Assembly: GCA_945897085.1 (NCBI GenBank) | Contig: CAMDEU010000012.1 | Span: forward strand, 1 to 38,460 | DNA: 38,460 nucleotides | Direction of reading: 5' to 3' | Source: Spirosoma fluviale | GTDB taxonomy: Bacteria > Bacteroidota > Bacteroidia > Cytophagales > Cyclobacteriaceae | Part shown: piece after piece, positions 15,781 through 24,543 of the stretch | Position numbering within the stretch: position 1 is the stretch's first letter | Layout: each line of letters begins with the position of its first letter | Notes under the pieces: generated by a model | Seen by the model: the letters and a program-made list of their open reading frames with translations, nothing else | Database searches by the model: none | What the model was told of the DNA's origin: nothing | Translations under genes and position numbers: made by a program

Positions 15781-17061
15781 ATGGAAACCAGCTACCTTGT
15801 ATATGTCGGAATTGCCTTGGTTTTTTCCGCATTTTTTTCAGGGATAGAAATCGCTTACATCTCAGCCAACAAGCTTCAGATTGAACTGCAAAAAAAGCAA
15901 GGGATGTGGAGCGGGAAAGTTTTAAGTAAATTTTTGGCTAGGCCAGGTCAATTCATCGGGACTACGCTGATTGGAAATACGATCATGCTGGTCTTATATG
16001 GTACGTTTATGGCCTTTTTGCTAGACGAGCCCTTACGGAATTTGTTTCCAGCGTCGATTAACAATGAAGCGGTAATCTTAATCTCTCAAACGATCTTATC
16101 CACCCTTTTGGTGTTGATCACTGGGGAGTTTTTGCCGAAAAGTATTTTTATGCTGGATCCCAACCGCATGCTTAACTTTTTTGCGCTTCCATTTCTTATC
16201 ATTTATTCCATCATGTATCCCGTTGTTTGGCTGGTTGTAGCCTTATCGAAGTTATTTATTACTCAGGTGCTTCGACTGGAATACAATGAGGAAAAGCCCG
16301 TGTTCACGATCACCGATCTCAACTCCTTCATTAAAGATCAAATGGGACAAAATCGTACCGCCGGAAATGTGGAGGTAGATTCCAAGATTTTTGACAATGC
16401 GATTGAATTTAAAACGGTACGAATTCGGGAGTGTATGATCCCGCGAACAGATATCGTGGCCGTAGAAATATCCGATCCTATTGAGGAGCTGAAAAAGGTA
16501 TTTGAAGAAAGTGGGCACTCCAAAGTGGTTATTTACCGGGAATCAATTGATGAGGTGATTGGCTATTGTCATCAGTTGGAGCTATTTAAGAAGCCAAAAA
16601 CGATTGAAGACATTCTCACTCCCATCATCATTGCGCCAGAATCTGCCCTCGCCAATGAGGTACTTATCCAATTTATCCAAGAGCGAAAAAGCCTTGCCTT
16701 GGTAGTCGATGAATTTGGGGGGACTAGCGGAATTGTCTCCATGGAAGATATCATCGAAGAGATTTTTGGAGAGATCGATGATGAGTATGACAACGAAGCA
16801 CTTACTGAACAATTAATCGGGGAACTTGAATTTTTGCTGAGCGCCCGACTTGAAATCGATTATCTCAAGGAAAAATATGCATGGGAATTGCCGGATGGGG
16901 ATTTTGAAACGCTCTCCGGATTCATCCTTTCACAAACCGAAAATTTACCCAATATAGGCGAAACAATCACCTATGGAAGGTTTACCTTTACTATAGTCTC
17001 TAAGCAAGCACATCGAATCGAAACTGTTCGGCTGAAAATCAGCGACTCAGTTATTTTCTAA
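15781..17061 (+). CDS. CNNM/CBS-domain transporter-like protein (HlyC/CorC family)
   Basis: A 426-residue inner-membrane protein. The N-terminal DUF21/CNNM domain (about residues 1-180) has four hydrophobic segments and the FSGIEIAYISANK and LITGEFLPKSI motifs. A CBS pair follows (about 205-330; ECMIPRTDIVAVE, then LALVVDEFGGTSGIVSMEDIIEEIFGEIDDE), and a CorC_HlyC domain ends the protein (GDFETLSGFILSQ). Relatives take part in Mg2+/Co2+ efflux, and GldE in gliding Bacteroidota has the same architecture; no gldD or ssb is nearby, so I do not call it GldE. The old 'haemolysin' label is misleading. It starts 3 bases after the small membrane protein. Confidence 0.9.
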   Translation: METSYLVYVGIALVFSAFFSGIEIAYISANKLQIELQKKQGMWSGKVLSKFLARPGQFIGTTLIGNTIMLVLYGTFMAFLLDEPLRNLFPASINNEAVILISQTILSTLLVLITGEFLPKSIFMLDPNRMLNFFALPFLIIYSIMYPVVWLVVALSKLFITQVLRLEYNEEKPVFTITDLNSFIKDQMGQNRTAGNVEVDSKIFDNAIEFKTVRIRECMIPRTDIVAVEISDPIEELKKVFEESGHSKVVIYRESIDEVIGYCHQLELFKKPKTIEDILTPIIIAPESALANEVLIQFIQERKSLALVVDEFGGTSGIVSMEDIIEEIFGEIDDEYDNEALTEQLIGELEFLLSARLEIDYLKEKYAWELPDGDFETLSGFILSQTENLPNIGETITYGRFTFTIVSKQAHRIETVRLKISDSVIF

Positions 17062-17147
17062 GGCTAGACATTGTTGGGGCAGAAATTTTGAATTTCGCCC
17101 TGAAACATCTTATTTTGCGACACTTTAAAATAAGCGAAGTCACAACC

Positions 17148-19256
17148 ATGGCGTTAATTAAGCAAATTAGACAACGAACAGGGCTCTTAATCGGCGTAAT
17201 TGCCGGCGGGTTAATATTATTTCTTTTAGGAGGGGATTTGTTAAGCCCAAATTCTTCCCTACTCAATGTCAACCAGAATATCGTAGGGGAGATTGCAGGC
17301 GAAGAAATTACCCTAGAAGAGTTTTCATTGAAAGTCGAAGAATACAAGGCTTCTTTTCAGCAGCGAACAGGCAGAATACCTGCAGAAGCAGAGATGGTCT
17401 CTGTTCGAGAACAAGCTTGGCAAGCCCTGATTGTGGAGCGTGTGTTCGAAGAAGAATACGACAAGTTGGGTCTGACGATATCTAGTCAAGAACTTATCGA
17501 CATGGTTCAAGGGAAAAACATTGTCCCAGAACTTCGTGCACAGTTGGTTAATCCACAGACGGGCCAATTTGACAAGAGTCAGCTCATTACCTTCTTACAA
17601 TCTTTAGAAACTGCTGATCCAGCGCAGCAAGCGGCTTGGGCGCAGCAAGAAAAATTATTTGTTCAGTCAAGAAGCCGTGTGAAGTACGACAACTTGCTTG
17701 CTACTACCGAATATGCTACTACTGCAGAGGCAAAGCTGGAGCATAAGTCTGCCAATACCATTGCTGATGCTTCGGTTTTATTTTTGCCATACTATGTGAT
17801 TCCAGATGGCGACATCAAGATCCAAGACAGCGAGCTTGCAGACTACCTATCCAAACACCAAGAGAAGTTTAAAGTAGGCAATTCTGCAAACCTTGAATAT
17901 GTTTCATTTAGCATTCAGGCTAGCGGAGAGGACTCTGCGGAGGTTATTTCTAAAATTAATGAGCTGACAGCTGAATTGAAAGCGACGGTAGAAGACTCCG
18001 CATTCGTGAGCAAGAATTCAGAAGTGCAGCAGCCTTTTCAGGTCTATGCGCCTGGAGATCAGTTGCCTGTAGCCCTCACCACCAATGTGGCTCAATTTGT
18101 AAAAGGCGAAACTTACGGTCCTTTCATCACCTCCAACTCTTCATATGTTTCCTATAAGGTAGCTGACCAGTACGCGGGCACTGCTAAAATGCGTGCTTCT
18201 CATATCCTATTTGGAACTGAAGGCATGGACGAGGCAGGTAAAGCTGCTGTCAAAACGCAGGCCGAAACTTTACTTGCAGATATCAAGACTACTGGCAACT
18301 TTGCGGATGCTGCTAGACAGTATGGTCAAGATGATACTGCCCAAAATGGTGGAGATCTAGGTTGGTTTGCAAAGGAAGACTTTGTGGAGGCTTTTGCCAA
18401 TGCGACCTATGCAGCCAATTCAAAGGGTTTACTACCCAACTTGGTAGAAACAGAATATGGCTTCCACATCATTGAGGTGACTGAGCTGCCAGCTACTACC
18501 TATACCAAGTTAGCGGTATTGGAGCTTGAGCTTGTTGCATCAGATCTCACGCGAAATGAGGCCTTCAGAAATGCAGATGCTTTTGTAGCGGAGAGTGGAA
18601 ACCGCGATGAATTTACCGAAAAAGCAACTGAAAAAGGATTTAGAATCATCCAAGCCAATAATGTGGATGCTACCTCTAGAAACCTCAACAATATCACCGA
18701 TGCGAGACAGGTGGTAATCTGGGCATTTAGTGAGGCGGCTGTTGGAGAAGTTTCTACCGTATTCGAATTGAATGATTCCTATCTAGTGGCTTCCCTAGTG
18801 AGCAAGAAGGAAGAGGGAGAGGCAAAATTGGAAGATGTAAAAGATCAGGTGAAGCAGTTGGTTCTTAACGATAAGAAAGCTGCCCTCATCAACCAAAAAT
18901 TAGCAGGTAAAACTACCTTGGAGCAAATGAAGGCTGTCTTCCCGGAGGCATCTTTGAATGAAGTTCCAGGATTACGCTTGAGTGATGCGGTGATCCCAGG
19001 TATTGGATTCGCACCAAAAGCCATAGGAACCATCTTTGGCGTGAAGACCAAAGGACTATTGACTAAGCCTGTACAGGAAGATATTGGATTGCTTGTGGCA
19101 AAAGTAAATAACTTGACCCCAGCAGCTGCAATTGGAGATTATACCTCCTACCAGGCGCAATTGGCACAGGGAGCTTCTCAGCGAATGACCTATCAAATCA
19201 TGATGGCCCTTCAAGAGCTTGCGAAAGTGAAGGATTACCGATACAAATACTTCTAA
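17148..19256 (+). CDS. Membrane-anchored peptidyl-prolyl isomerase, PpiD/SurA-like
   Basis: A 702-residue periplasmic folding factor tethered by one N-terminal helix (about residues 12-30; short basic N-terminus inside). A SurA_N-like chaperone region follows (EIAGEEITLEEFSLKVEEY onward). A parvulin-type rotamase domain spans about 346-440, with RASHILFGT, the NGGDLGWF stretch and EYGFHIIEV; a second, degenerate parvulin-like domain seems to follow (about 500-560). Such PpiD-like proteins help newly exported envelope proteins fold. I start at the ATG at 17148 because the upstream TTG (17088) adds an unconserved leader. The gene is last in the lptC unit and ends in a strong terminator. Confidence 0.92.
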   Translation: MALIKQIRQRTGLLIGVIAGGLILFLLGGDLLSPNSSLLNVNQNIVGEIAGEEITLEEFSLKVEEYKASFQQRTGRIPAEAEMVSVREQAWQALIVERVFEEEYDKLGLTISSQELIDMVQGKNIVPELRAQLVNPQTGQFDKSQLITFLQSLETADPAQQAAWAQQEKLFVQSRSRVKYDNLLATTEYATTAEAKLEHKSANTIADASVLFLPYYVIPDGDIKIQDSELADYLSKHQEKFKVGNSANLEYVSFSIQASGEDSAEVISKINELTAELKATVEDSAFVSKNSEVQQPFQVYAPGDQLPVALTTNVAQFVKGETYGPFITSNSSYVSYKVADQYAGTAKMRASHILFGTEGMDEAGKAAVKTQAETLLADIKTTGNFADAARQYGQDDTAQNGGDLGWFAKEDFVEAFANATYAANSKGLLPNLVETEYGFHIIEVTELPATTYTKLAVLELELVASDLTRNEAFRNADAFVAESGNRDEFTEKATEKGFRIIQANNVDATSRNLNNITDARQVVIWAFSEAAVGEVSTVFELNDSYLVASLVSKKEEGEAKLEDVKDQVKQLVLNDKKAALINQKLAGKTTLEQMKAVFPEASLNEVPGLRLSDAVIPGIGFAPKAIGTIFGVKTKGLLTKPVQEDIGLLVAKVNNLTPAAAIGDYTSYQAQLAQGASQRMTYQIMMALQELAKVKDYRYKYF

Positions 19257-19276
19257 ATTTGAAGCAGTTCAAACGA

Positions 19277-19307
19277 ACCCATGTCAAAAAAGACATGGGT
19301 TTTTTTA
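19277..19307 (+). terminator. Rho-independent terminator after the PpiD-like gene
   Basis: ACCCATGTC and GACATGGGT form a perfect 9-bp stem around an A6 loop, followed by a T8 run (19300-19307). It closes the lptC-to-isomerase unit. Confidence 0.93.
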
Positions 19308-19331
19308 TGCCATAATCTTCCTAGAAAGGAT

Positions 19332-19339
19332 TAATTTTG
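19332..19339 (+). promoter_or_regulatory. Candidate -7 box for the DUF493 gene
   Basis: TAATTTTG matches TAnnTTTG exactly and ends three bases before the ATG at 19343, just downstream of the previous terminator. If used, the message would be leaderless or nearly so. No good -33 element is visible. Confidence 0.35.
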
Positions 19340-19342
19340 GGC

Positions 19343-19609
19343 ATGAAATCGACCTTTGATCCCCTAGCCTTCAAAGAAAAGTTAGAATCGTTCGGCACTT
19401 TTCCCATGCCTTACCTTTTTAAATTCATCGTTCCTTTTGGAAAAGAATCCGAAATAGCGGCTATTTTTCCAAAGGAGGAGGTAGTCCTCAAACCCAGCAG
19501 TGGAGGTAAGTACATCAGCATCACGATCCACATGCAGGTGGACAGTGCCGATCAGGTGATTGAACTTTATGAAATGGCAGCACAAATAGATGGAGTTATT
19601 TCTCTTTAA
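19343..19609 (+). CDS. DUF493 family protein (YbeD-like)
   Basis: An 88-residue small cytosolic protein of the DUF493/YbeD family, which has an ACT-like alpha/beta fold; its exact role is unknown and regulatory functions have been suggested for relatives. Family features are the FPMPYLFKFIVP opening strand, the SSGGKYISITIHMQVDSADQVIELY middle and the final helix. I start at the ATG at 19343 rather than an in-frame TTG at 19337. The pterin dehydratase gene follows after 12 bases. Confidence 0.82.
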   Translation: MKSTFDPLAFKEKLESFGTFPMPYLFKFIVPFGKESEIAAIFPKEEVVLKPSSGGKYISITIHMQVDSADQVIELYEMAAQIDGVISL

Positions 19610-19621
19610 CTAACGAGCACT

Positions 19622-19855
19622 ATGTGGATAGAAGAATCAAACCAATTGAAAAAGAGCTTTACTTTTTCTGATTTTACCGAAGCCTTCGCCTTCATGACGC
19701 GTGTGGCATTCTTGGCCGAATCCCAACAGCATCACCCGAATTGGTTCAATGTGTACAATCGGGTAGACATCGCACTTACCACGCATGATGCGGGAAATGT
19801 AGTCACTGAAAAGGATCGAAAATTGGCTCAGGCCATAGATAAGCTGCTGGCATGA
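19622..19855 (+). CDS. phhB: Pterin-4a-carbinolamine dehydratase
   Basis: A 77-residue member of the PCD/DCoH family, which dehydrates 4a-hydroxytetrahydrobiopterin to recycle the pterin cofactor of aromatic amino-acid hydroxylases. The catalytic signature is present as E-S-Q-Q-H-H-P-N-W, followed by YNRVDIALTTHDAG with the downstream histidine. It is shorter than typical members (about 95-110), lacking part of the N-terminal strand region, but the active-site half is intact. Its TGA overlaps the rsmI ATG (ATGA). No phenylalanine hydroxylase gene lies in the window, so the physiological substrate is open. Confidence 0.88.
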   Translation: MWIEESNQLKKSFTFSDFTEAFAFMTRVAFLAESQQHHPNWFNVYNRVDIALTTHDAGNVVTEKDRKLAQAIDKLLA

Positions 19856-20610
19856 GTCAGGCTGTGGTTTCCTTGTATTTGGTGCCTACCCCGATAGGTA
19901 ACCTTCGAGACATCACCTTGCGCGCCATGGACACGCTTCAAGCCGTAGATGTAATCCTTGCAGAAGACACACGAACCAGCGGCATCTTATTGAAGCATTT
20001 GCAGATCTCTAAAAACTTGCAAAGCTACCATAGCTTTAACGAGCATAAGGCGGTGGAAAAGTTGGTGGAGCGGATGAAAAAGGGGGAAACTTTTGCTCTT
20101 ATAAGTGATGCTGGTACACCTGCGATCTCTGACCCTGGGTTTTTATTGGTAAGGGCTATCCTTGCAGCAGGGCTGGAAGTTCAGTGCCTGCCAGGCCCTA
20201 CTGCCTTTGTTCCTGCACTGGTGGCTAGCGGCTTACCTAATGATCGATTTGTGTTTGAAGGTTTTTTGCCCCATAAAAAGGGAAGAAAAACCCGAATCGA
20301 TGCATTGGTAAACGAAACTCGAACGCTGATTTTTTATGAATCTCCCCACCGATTGCTAAAAACCCTGGAGCAGCTTTCCGAAGTATTTGGATCCGATAGA
20401 CAAGCGGCAGTTGCTCGTGAACTGTCCAAATTGCACGAAGAAATAGCCAGAGGAACGTTGGTAGAGCTAATTGAATACTACCAGACTCACCCACTAAAAG
20501 GGGAAATTGTGTTGGTAGTCGCTGGATGTACCGAGCAGCGAGAGAGCCGAGCTGAAAAGCAAGAGAAGAAACAGGCGGAATGGAAAAAAGAAAAGAAATC
20601 CCGCGACTAA
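19852..20610 (+). CDS. rsmI: 16S rRNA (cytidine-1402-2'-O)-methyltransferase RsmI
   Basis: A 252-residue SAM-dependent tetrapyrrole-methylase-fold enzyme that 2'-O-methylates C1402 in the decoding centre of 16S rRNA. The signature VPTPIGNLRDITLRA opens the protein (11-25), with AEDTRTSGILL, SDAGTPAISDPG, the CLPGPTAFVPALVASGLP block and EGFLPHKKGR in order. The C-terminal 25 residues are very basic and probably touch RNA. Length is close to the family norm without the extra C-terminal domain of E. coli RsmI (286). It is coupled to phhB by a 4-base overlap and followed 20 bases later by the phosphatase gene. Confidence 0.96.
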   Translation: MSQAVVSLYLVPTPIGNLRDITLRAMDTLQAVDVILAEDTRTSGILLKHLQISKNLQSYHSFNEHKAVEKLVERMKKGETFALISDAGTPAISDPGFLLVRAILAAGLEVQCLPGPTAFVPALVASGLPNDRFVFEGFLPHKKGRKTRIDALVNETRTLIFYESPHRLLKTLEQLSEVFGSDRQAAVARELSKLHEEIARGTLVELIEYYQTHPLKGEIVLVVAGCTEQRESRAEKQEKKQAEWKKEKKSRD

Positions 20611-20630
20611 AAAAACCTAAACTACTCACT

Positions 20631-21434
20631 ATGCTGAACTCAGCCCAACTTTCCCAGCTTTTGGATCTTACGCGAAAAATTGCCGAGGAGGTGGGGACAT
20701 TTATTGAAAAGGAACGACTGCATTTTTCCATGGATCGAGTGGAGCACAAGGGCTTCAATGACCTAGTTTCCTATGTGGACAAGGAAGCGGAGCAGCAGTG
20801 TGTGGCTCGATTGCAGGAGATTTTTCCAGAGGCTGGATTCATTACTGAAGAGGGAACCAATACCACACAGGGGGAAACCTACAATTGGGTGATTGATCCC
20901 TTGGATGGTACTACCAACTTTATCCATGGGCTTCCTGTTTTTGCAGTGAGTATTGGCTTGATGGAGGAGCAGGAGGTTGTGCTGGGTGTAGTCTATGAAG
21001 TCAACCGGAAAGAGAGTTTCTATGCCTACAAAGGAGGAGGCGCATTTTGTAATGGAGTACAGCTTCAGGTGAGCAAAGCGCCGAACCTTGCAGCCTCCTT
21101 GATTTCCACAGGATTTCCTTACTATCAGTTTGACTTAATCGATCGGTACATGGATATCATGAAATCTCTCATGCAGAAGACCCATGGACTCCGTAGGTTA
21201 GGTTCTGCTGCAGTGGATCTATGTTACGTCGCTGCGGGTAGATCGGAGGGGTATTTTGAGTACAATCTCAATTCCTATGATGTGGCGGCCGGAGTGATTT
21301 TGGTGCAAGAGGCAGGGGGACTGGTTACTGACTTTGGAGGGGGACGAGACTTTATTTTTGGTAGGCAAATTGTAGCCACAAACCAATCCATTCACCATGA
21401 GCTTTTGGAAGTTTTGGGAGAGCACTGGAGCTAA
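20631..21434 (+). CDS. suhB: Inositol monophosphatase family protein
   Basis: A 267-residue Mg2+/Li+-sensitive phosphatase of the IMPase family. The metal-binding residues are clear: Glu73/Glu74 (ITEEG), then DPLDGTTNFIHG with Asp89 and Asp92, and the C-terminal NSYDVAAGVILVQEAGG. The GAFCNG stretch is also conserved. It hydrolyses inositol or other sugar/nucleotide monophosphates; substrates cannot be read from sequence, and some relatives (SuhB) also bind RNA polymerase. I use the ATG at 20631, since the upstream ATG at 20580 lies inside rsmI and adds a lysine-rich leader unlike the family. Its stop abuts the convergent AEC gene. Confidence 0.92.
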   Translation: MLNSAQLSQLLDLTRKIAEEVGTFIEKERLHFSMDRVEHKGFNDLVSYVDKEAEQQCVARLQEIFPEAGFITEEGTNTTQGETYNWVIDPLDGTTNFIHGLPVFAVSIGLMEEQEVVLGVVYEVNRKESFYAYKGGGAFCNGVQLQVSKAPNLAASLISTGFPYYQFDLIDRYMDIMKSLMQKTHGLRRLGSAAVDLCYVAAGRSEGYFEYNLNSYDVAAGVILVQEAGGLVTDFGGGRDFIFGRQIVATNQSIHHELLEVLGEHWS

Positions 21435-22340
21435 TTAGCCCAATAAAAATTGCCAGAGAAGTAAGCTAATTCCACATAGTGGAATGCCTAGTCCAGCAAG
21501 CAAAGTCGCAAGTCGAGGTTGAAGCCCAAACTCCATCGCAAGGAGGGCGCCTGAAATCATGGGAGCCATTCCACTTTCTAGAACCATTACCTTAAGTGCA
21601 AGACTGTCTGACGGCAGGAAAAGTCCATAGAGTAACCATACGCATGCAGGGGCAAGCAGTAGGCGATACCCCAAGCCATACCAGAGGTACTTGTTTTGGG
21701 TCCATTTGCGATCCAAAAACATAGTTAATCCAATGACTGCCATGGCTATTGGGGCCATGCTCGTTCCAATGGCTTGAAGCCAAGGCAAGAGCATACCGGG
21801 TATAGAAAGTTGGAAGTAGCTCATCAACAAGGTTCCTAGTAACAGGAGGAACGGAGGGAATAGCATCATTTTTTTAAAGACCTGGAGCACAGAGCGGCCT
21901 CCATCCCCATACCTGGATCCGATATAGACTCCAATTGTGCTGACTAGCAGAAAGGAACCACCCTGGTCAATCAAGAAGGCAGTGGGCAAGGCCTCCTTTC
22001 CATACAGTAGCTCTAGTATTGGAAATCCCAGAAATGAGGTATTTCCAAGCCCGGAAACCAAGATCAAGCAGCCCGTGGTCCGCTTATCCCATCCAAATTT
22101 ACTACCGAGAAAAGCAAAAAAGACCCAAGATAGCAGGAAGGTAAACCAAGCTGAAGAGGGAGCTAGAATCAAATCCCATTTAAGCTGTAGTGGAGGAATG
22201 TGAATCATGGCAAGCGCAGGAAGCGCGAGGTAGATTAGGTAGTTCTTCCCTAAAAACGCAACTTTTTCCTTAGGAAATCCAGGAAAAAATTGAAGTGCTA
22301 CACCACAAAAAAGGCTGAAAATTGCGATCCACAGGCCCAT
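21435..22340 (-). CDS. AEC-family (auxin efflux carrier-like) transporter
   Basis: A 301-residue polytopic inner-membrane protein with about 10 hydrophobic segments in two five-helix halves. The N-terminal LALPALAMI and the GNTSFLGFPIL stretch are the family's crossover-type signatures; the C-terminal VLESGMAPMISGALLAMEFG is also typical. AEC members export or import small organic acids such as malate or malonate; the substrate here is unknown. The ATG at 22340 places the first helix at once after the start, so I prefer it to the upstream TTG at 22406. It converges on the phosphatase gene with no gap. Confidence 0.86.
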   Translation of the reverse strand: MGLWIAIFSLFCGVALQFFPGFPKEKVAFLGKNYLIYLALPALAMIHIPPLQLKWDLILAPSSAWFTFLLSWVFFAFLGSKFGWDKRTTGCLILVSGLGNTSFLGFPILELLYGKEALPTAFLIDQGGSFLLVSTIGVYIGSRYGDGGRSVLQVFKKMMLFPPFLLLLGTLLMSYFQLSIPGMLLPWLQAIGTSMAPIAMAVIGLTMFLDRKWTQNKYLWYGLGYRLLLAPACVWLLYGLFLPSDSLALKVMVLESGMAPMISGALLAMEFGLQPRLATLLAGLGIPLCGISLLLWQFLLG

Positions 22341-22446
22341 AGGAACAGGGTAAAGAAGAGGTAATTTTAGAGTAACCGAAAGATAATGTAAACTACTTGT
22401 AACCAACTGATTGTTGGGGTAGATTTAAAAAAACATAGGAGCAATT

Positions 22447-22674
22447 ATGGCAAATCACCTCCCAATTTACATCGAAGGAGAAAAGTGGATTCCACTTACC
22501 TATTTTTCTGAACAAGAAAAAAAGTCATTTAAAGAATGGCTTCCAAGCTACCGACTCAAAAAAGTAAATTTGCCAGGGGTGGTGCTTACAGAATGCCTTG
22601 ATTTTAAAACCTATGCATGCTGGTTGCGACTAAAGGAGCTGAGCTATACCAAGGTTCCTATTTTTGATTTTTAA
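22447..22674 (+). CDS. Hypothetical protein, 75 residues
   Basis: A 75-residue soluble protein rich in Lys, Leu and aromatic residues, with no signal peptide or membrane segment. It carries IYIEGEKWIPLTYF near the start and a central LPSYRLKKV. No known family is recognised. The ATG at 22447 has AGGAG 6-10 bases upstream, unusually good for this genome, which supports translation. Its TAA (22672-22674) overlaps the TAA of the opposing gene in the palindrome TTAA. A CCAAC/GTTGG mini-hairpin lies about 40 bases upstream. Confidence 0.62.
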   Translation: MANHLPIYIEGEKWIPLTYFSEQEKKSFKEWLPSYRLKKVNLPGVVLTECLDFKTYACWLRLKELSYTKVPIFDF

Positions 22675-23081
22675 TCTAAGCCTACTTGCTTTCGCTTGGC
22701 GTCAAAGTAACTTTTTAGCTGGGGGTACCAGTCACTTTCTGTTTCTGGAAAGCCGTCAAGAACAAGCTCCATATTGCCTTCCACCCCATCTTGGTTGAGC
22801 TGCATCCCTTCAATGAGGTAGATTACTTCCTCCAGACTTAAAGTCTCTTCGCTTGAGCTAGGATAAAGAAGGTAGTCGTTGCCATAAAAATCTACCGCTT
22901 CGTACTGAATTTTATAATCTATGAGATGTCCATAGATGCTGATCTGCTCCCCCCAAGTACTCTCAGGATAGTGCAATCGGAGCAGCAGCACAGAAGTGAT
23001 TCCTTCAGAAAAATAGGTAGGTGGTCTAAATAAAAAGTCCATAACTCTTTGAATTGGGACTTTAATGTACTGCATTTCCAT
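22671..23081 (-). CDS. Hypothetical protein, about 136 residues
   Basis: A soluble protein of 136 residues from the ATG at 23081 (or 134 from 23075); the longer reading from a TTG at 23132 adds an unlikely leader. It is acidic in the C-terminal half (TESDWYPQLKSYFDAKR), and has a middle segment SVLLLRLHYPESTWGEQISIYG. No signal peptide, membrane helix or known domain is seen. Its stop overlaps that of the facing 75-residue gene. glyA diverges upstream after about 180 bases. Function unknown. Confidence 0.68.
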   Translation of the reverse strand: MEMQYIKVPIQRVMDFLFRPPTYFSEGITSVLLLRLHYPESTWGEQISIYGHLIDYKIQYEAVDFYGNDYLLYPSSSEETLSLEEVIYLIEGMQLNQDGVEGNMELVLDGFPETESDWYPQLKSYFDAKRKQVGLD

Positions 23082-23259
23082 GCAAGAATGGAAAAGGTTT
23101 TTAGTTTTTTGGCAGCGAAGGAAAAATTTCAATTTAAGTAGGGGACATATGGGTCTTTGGATTGGATAATCAGGACTTTAAGGTTATTTTTGATTTTCCA
23201 TTTTCACCTCTGGGCAAAAATCCCCCAACTAATTTTATTGCGTTTAGCTATCCTCGTTT

Positions 23260-24528
23260 ATGAAAAGAGATTCACTAATTTTTGACCTTATTTCCAAAGA
23301 AGAAGACAGACAAAAAAGGGGCATCGAGTTGATTGCTTCTGAGAACTTTACTTCCAAGCAAGTGATGGAAGCAGCGGGAAGCGTACTGACCAACAAGTAT
23401 GCAGAAGGCCTTCCGGGCAAGCGTTATTATGGCGGTTGTGAAGTGGTGGATGAGATTGAGCAGCTGGCGATTGATCGAGCCAAGAAATTATTTGGGGCTG
23501 GTTGGGCCAACGTACAGCCACACTCTGGTGCACAGGCGAATGCAGCGGTAATGCTAGCTTGCTTGAATCCTGGAGATGCTATTTTAGGCTTTGACCTTGC
23601 CCATGGAGGGCACTTGACTCATGGTTCTCCTGTCAATTTTTCTGGGAAACTGTATCAAGCTAATTTTTACGGAGTGGAAGAAGCTACTGGGGTAATAGAT
23701 TACGATAAAGTGGCTGAAAAAGCGATTGCTGTGCAGCCAAAAATGATCATTTGTGGTGCTTCAGCCTACTCGAGAGACTGGGATTATGCCCGTCTTCGCG
23801 AGATTGCCGATGAGGTGGACGCTTTACTCCTTGCTGATATTTCCCACCCTTCCGGGTTGATTGCGAGAGGACTTCTCAACGATCCTTTGGAGCATTGCCA
23901 TATTGTGACCACTACCACGCACAAGACGCTTCGTGGCCCTAGAGGTGGTTTGATCATGATGCGGGAAGATTTTGATAATCCTTGGGGATTGACTACTCCT
24001 AAGGGAGAAATCAGAAAAATGTCTGCGCTTCTGGATATGGGAGTTTTCCCAGGAACGCAAGGTGGTCCTTTGGAACACATCATTGCAGCCAAGGCAATAG
24101 CCTTTGAGGAAGCCCTTTCGGATGAGTACATGGACTATGTAGTTCAGGTCAAATTGAATGCATCTGTGATGGCTGAAGAATTTGTTTCCCGTGGATACAA
24201 GCTTATTTCAGGGGGCACAGACAATCACCTGATGCTAATTGATCTGAGAAACAAGGACTTGACTGGAAAGCTTGCGGAGGAAACGCTCGGAAAAGTAGAC
24301 ATCACTATCAACAAAAACATGGTACCTTTCGATACCAAGTCGCCTTTTGTGACCTCTGGAATGCGTGTAGGAACTGCTGCAGTCACTACGCGTGGATTGA
24401 AGGAGGCGGACATGAGAAAAATCGTAGACCTCATTGATAGGACCCTACAGCATCATGCTGACGATGCCGCGCTTGCACAAATCAAGACGGAAGTCAATGC
24501 ATGGATGGTTAAATTTCCTTTGTATTAA
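23260..24528 (+). CDS. glyA: Serine hydroxymethyltransferase
   Basis: A 422-residue PLP enzyme that interconverts serine plus tetrahydrofolate with glycine plus 5,10-methylene-THF, the main source of one-carbon units. The opening [16 protein letters not shown] and [15 protein letters not shown] are diagnostic. The PLP lysine is Lys222 in [25 protein letters not shown] and the C-terminal [14 protein letters not shown] are also conserved. Length matches E. coli GlyA (417). The start ATG is at 23260. tatC follows after 15 bases and is probably cotranscribed. No riboswitch-like structure was recognised in the upstream gap. Confidence 0.98.
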   Translation: MKRDSLIFDLISKEEDRQKRGIELIASENFTSKQVMEAAGSVLTNKYAEGLPGKRYYGGCEVVDEIEQLAIDRAKKLFGAGWANVQPHSGAQANAAVMLACLNPGDAILGFDLAHGGHLTHGSPVNFSGKLYQANFYGVEEATGVIDYDKVAEKAIAVQPKMIICGASAYSRDWDYARLREIADEVDALLLADISHPSGLIARGLLNDPLEHCHIVTTTTHKTLRGPRGGLIMMREDFDNPWGLTTPKGEIRKMSALLDMGVFPGTQGGPLEHIIAAKAIAFEEALSDEYMDYVVQVKLNASVMAEEFVSRGYKLISGGTDNHLMLIDLRNKDLTGKLAEETLGKVDITINKNMVPFDTKSPFVTSGMRVGTAAVTTRGLKEADMRKIVDLIDRTLQHHADDAALAQIKTEVNAWMVKFPLY

Positions 24529-24543
24529 CCTTAACAGTTTAAA

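Noticed and set aside
17088-17147. Extension of the isomerase to an upstream TTG
   Set aside because: The added residues precede a typical short basic N-terminus and membrane anchor and look like untranslated sequence.
20237-20758. 173-codon ORF on the minus strand over rsmI and the phosphatase gene
   Set aside because: It crosses two well-supported genes on the opposite strand and shows no family motif.
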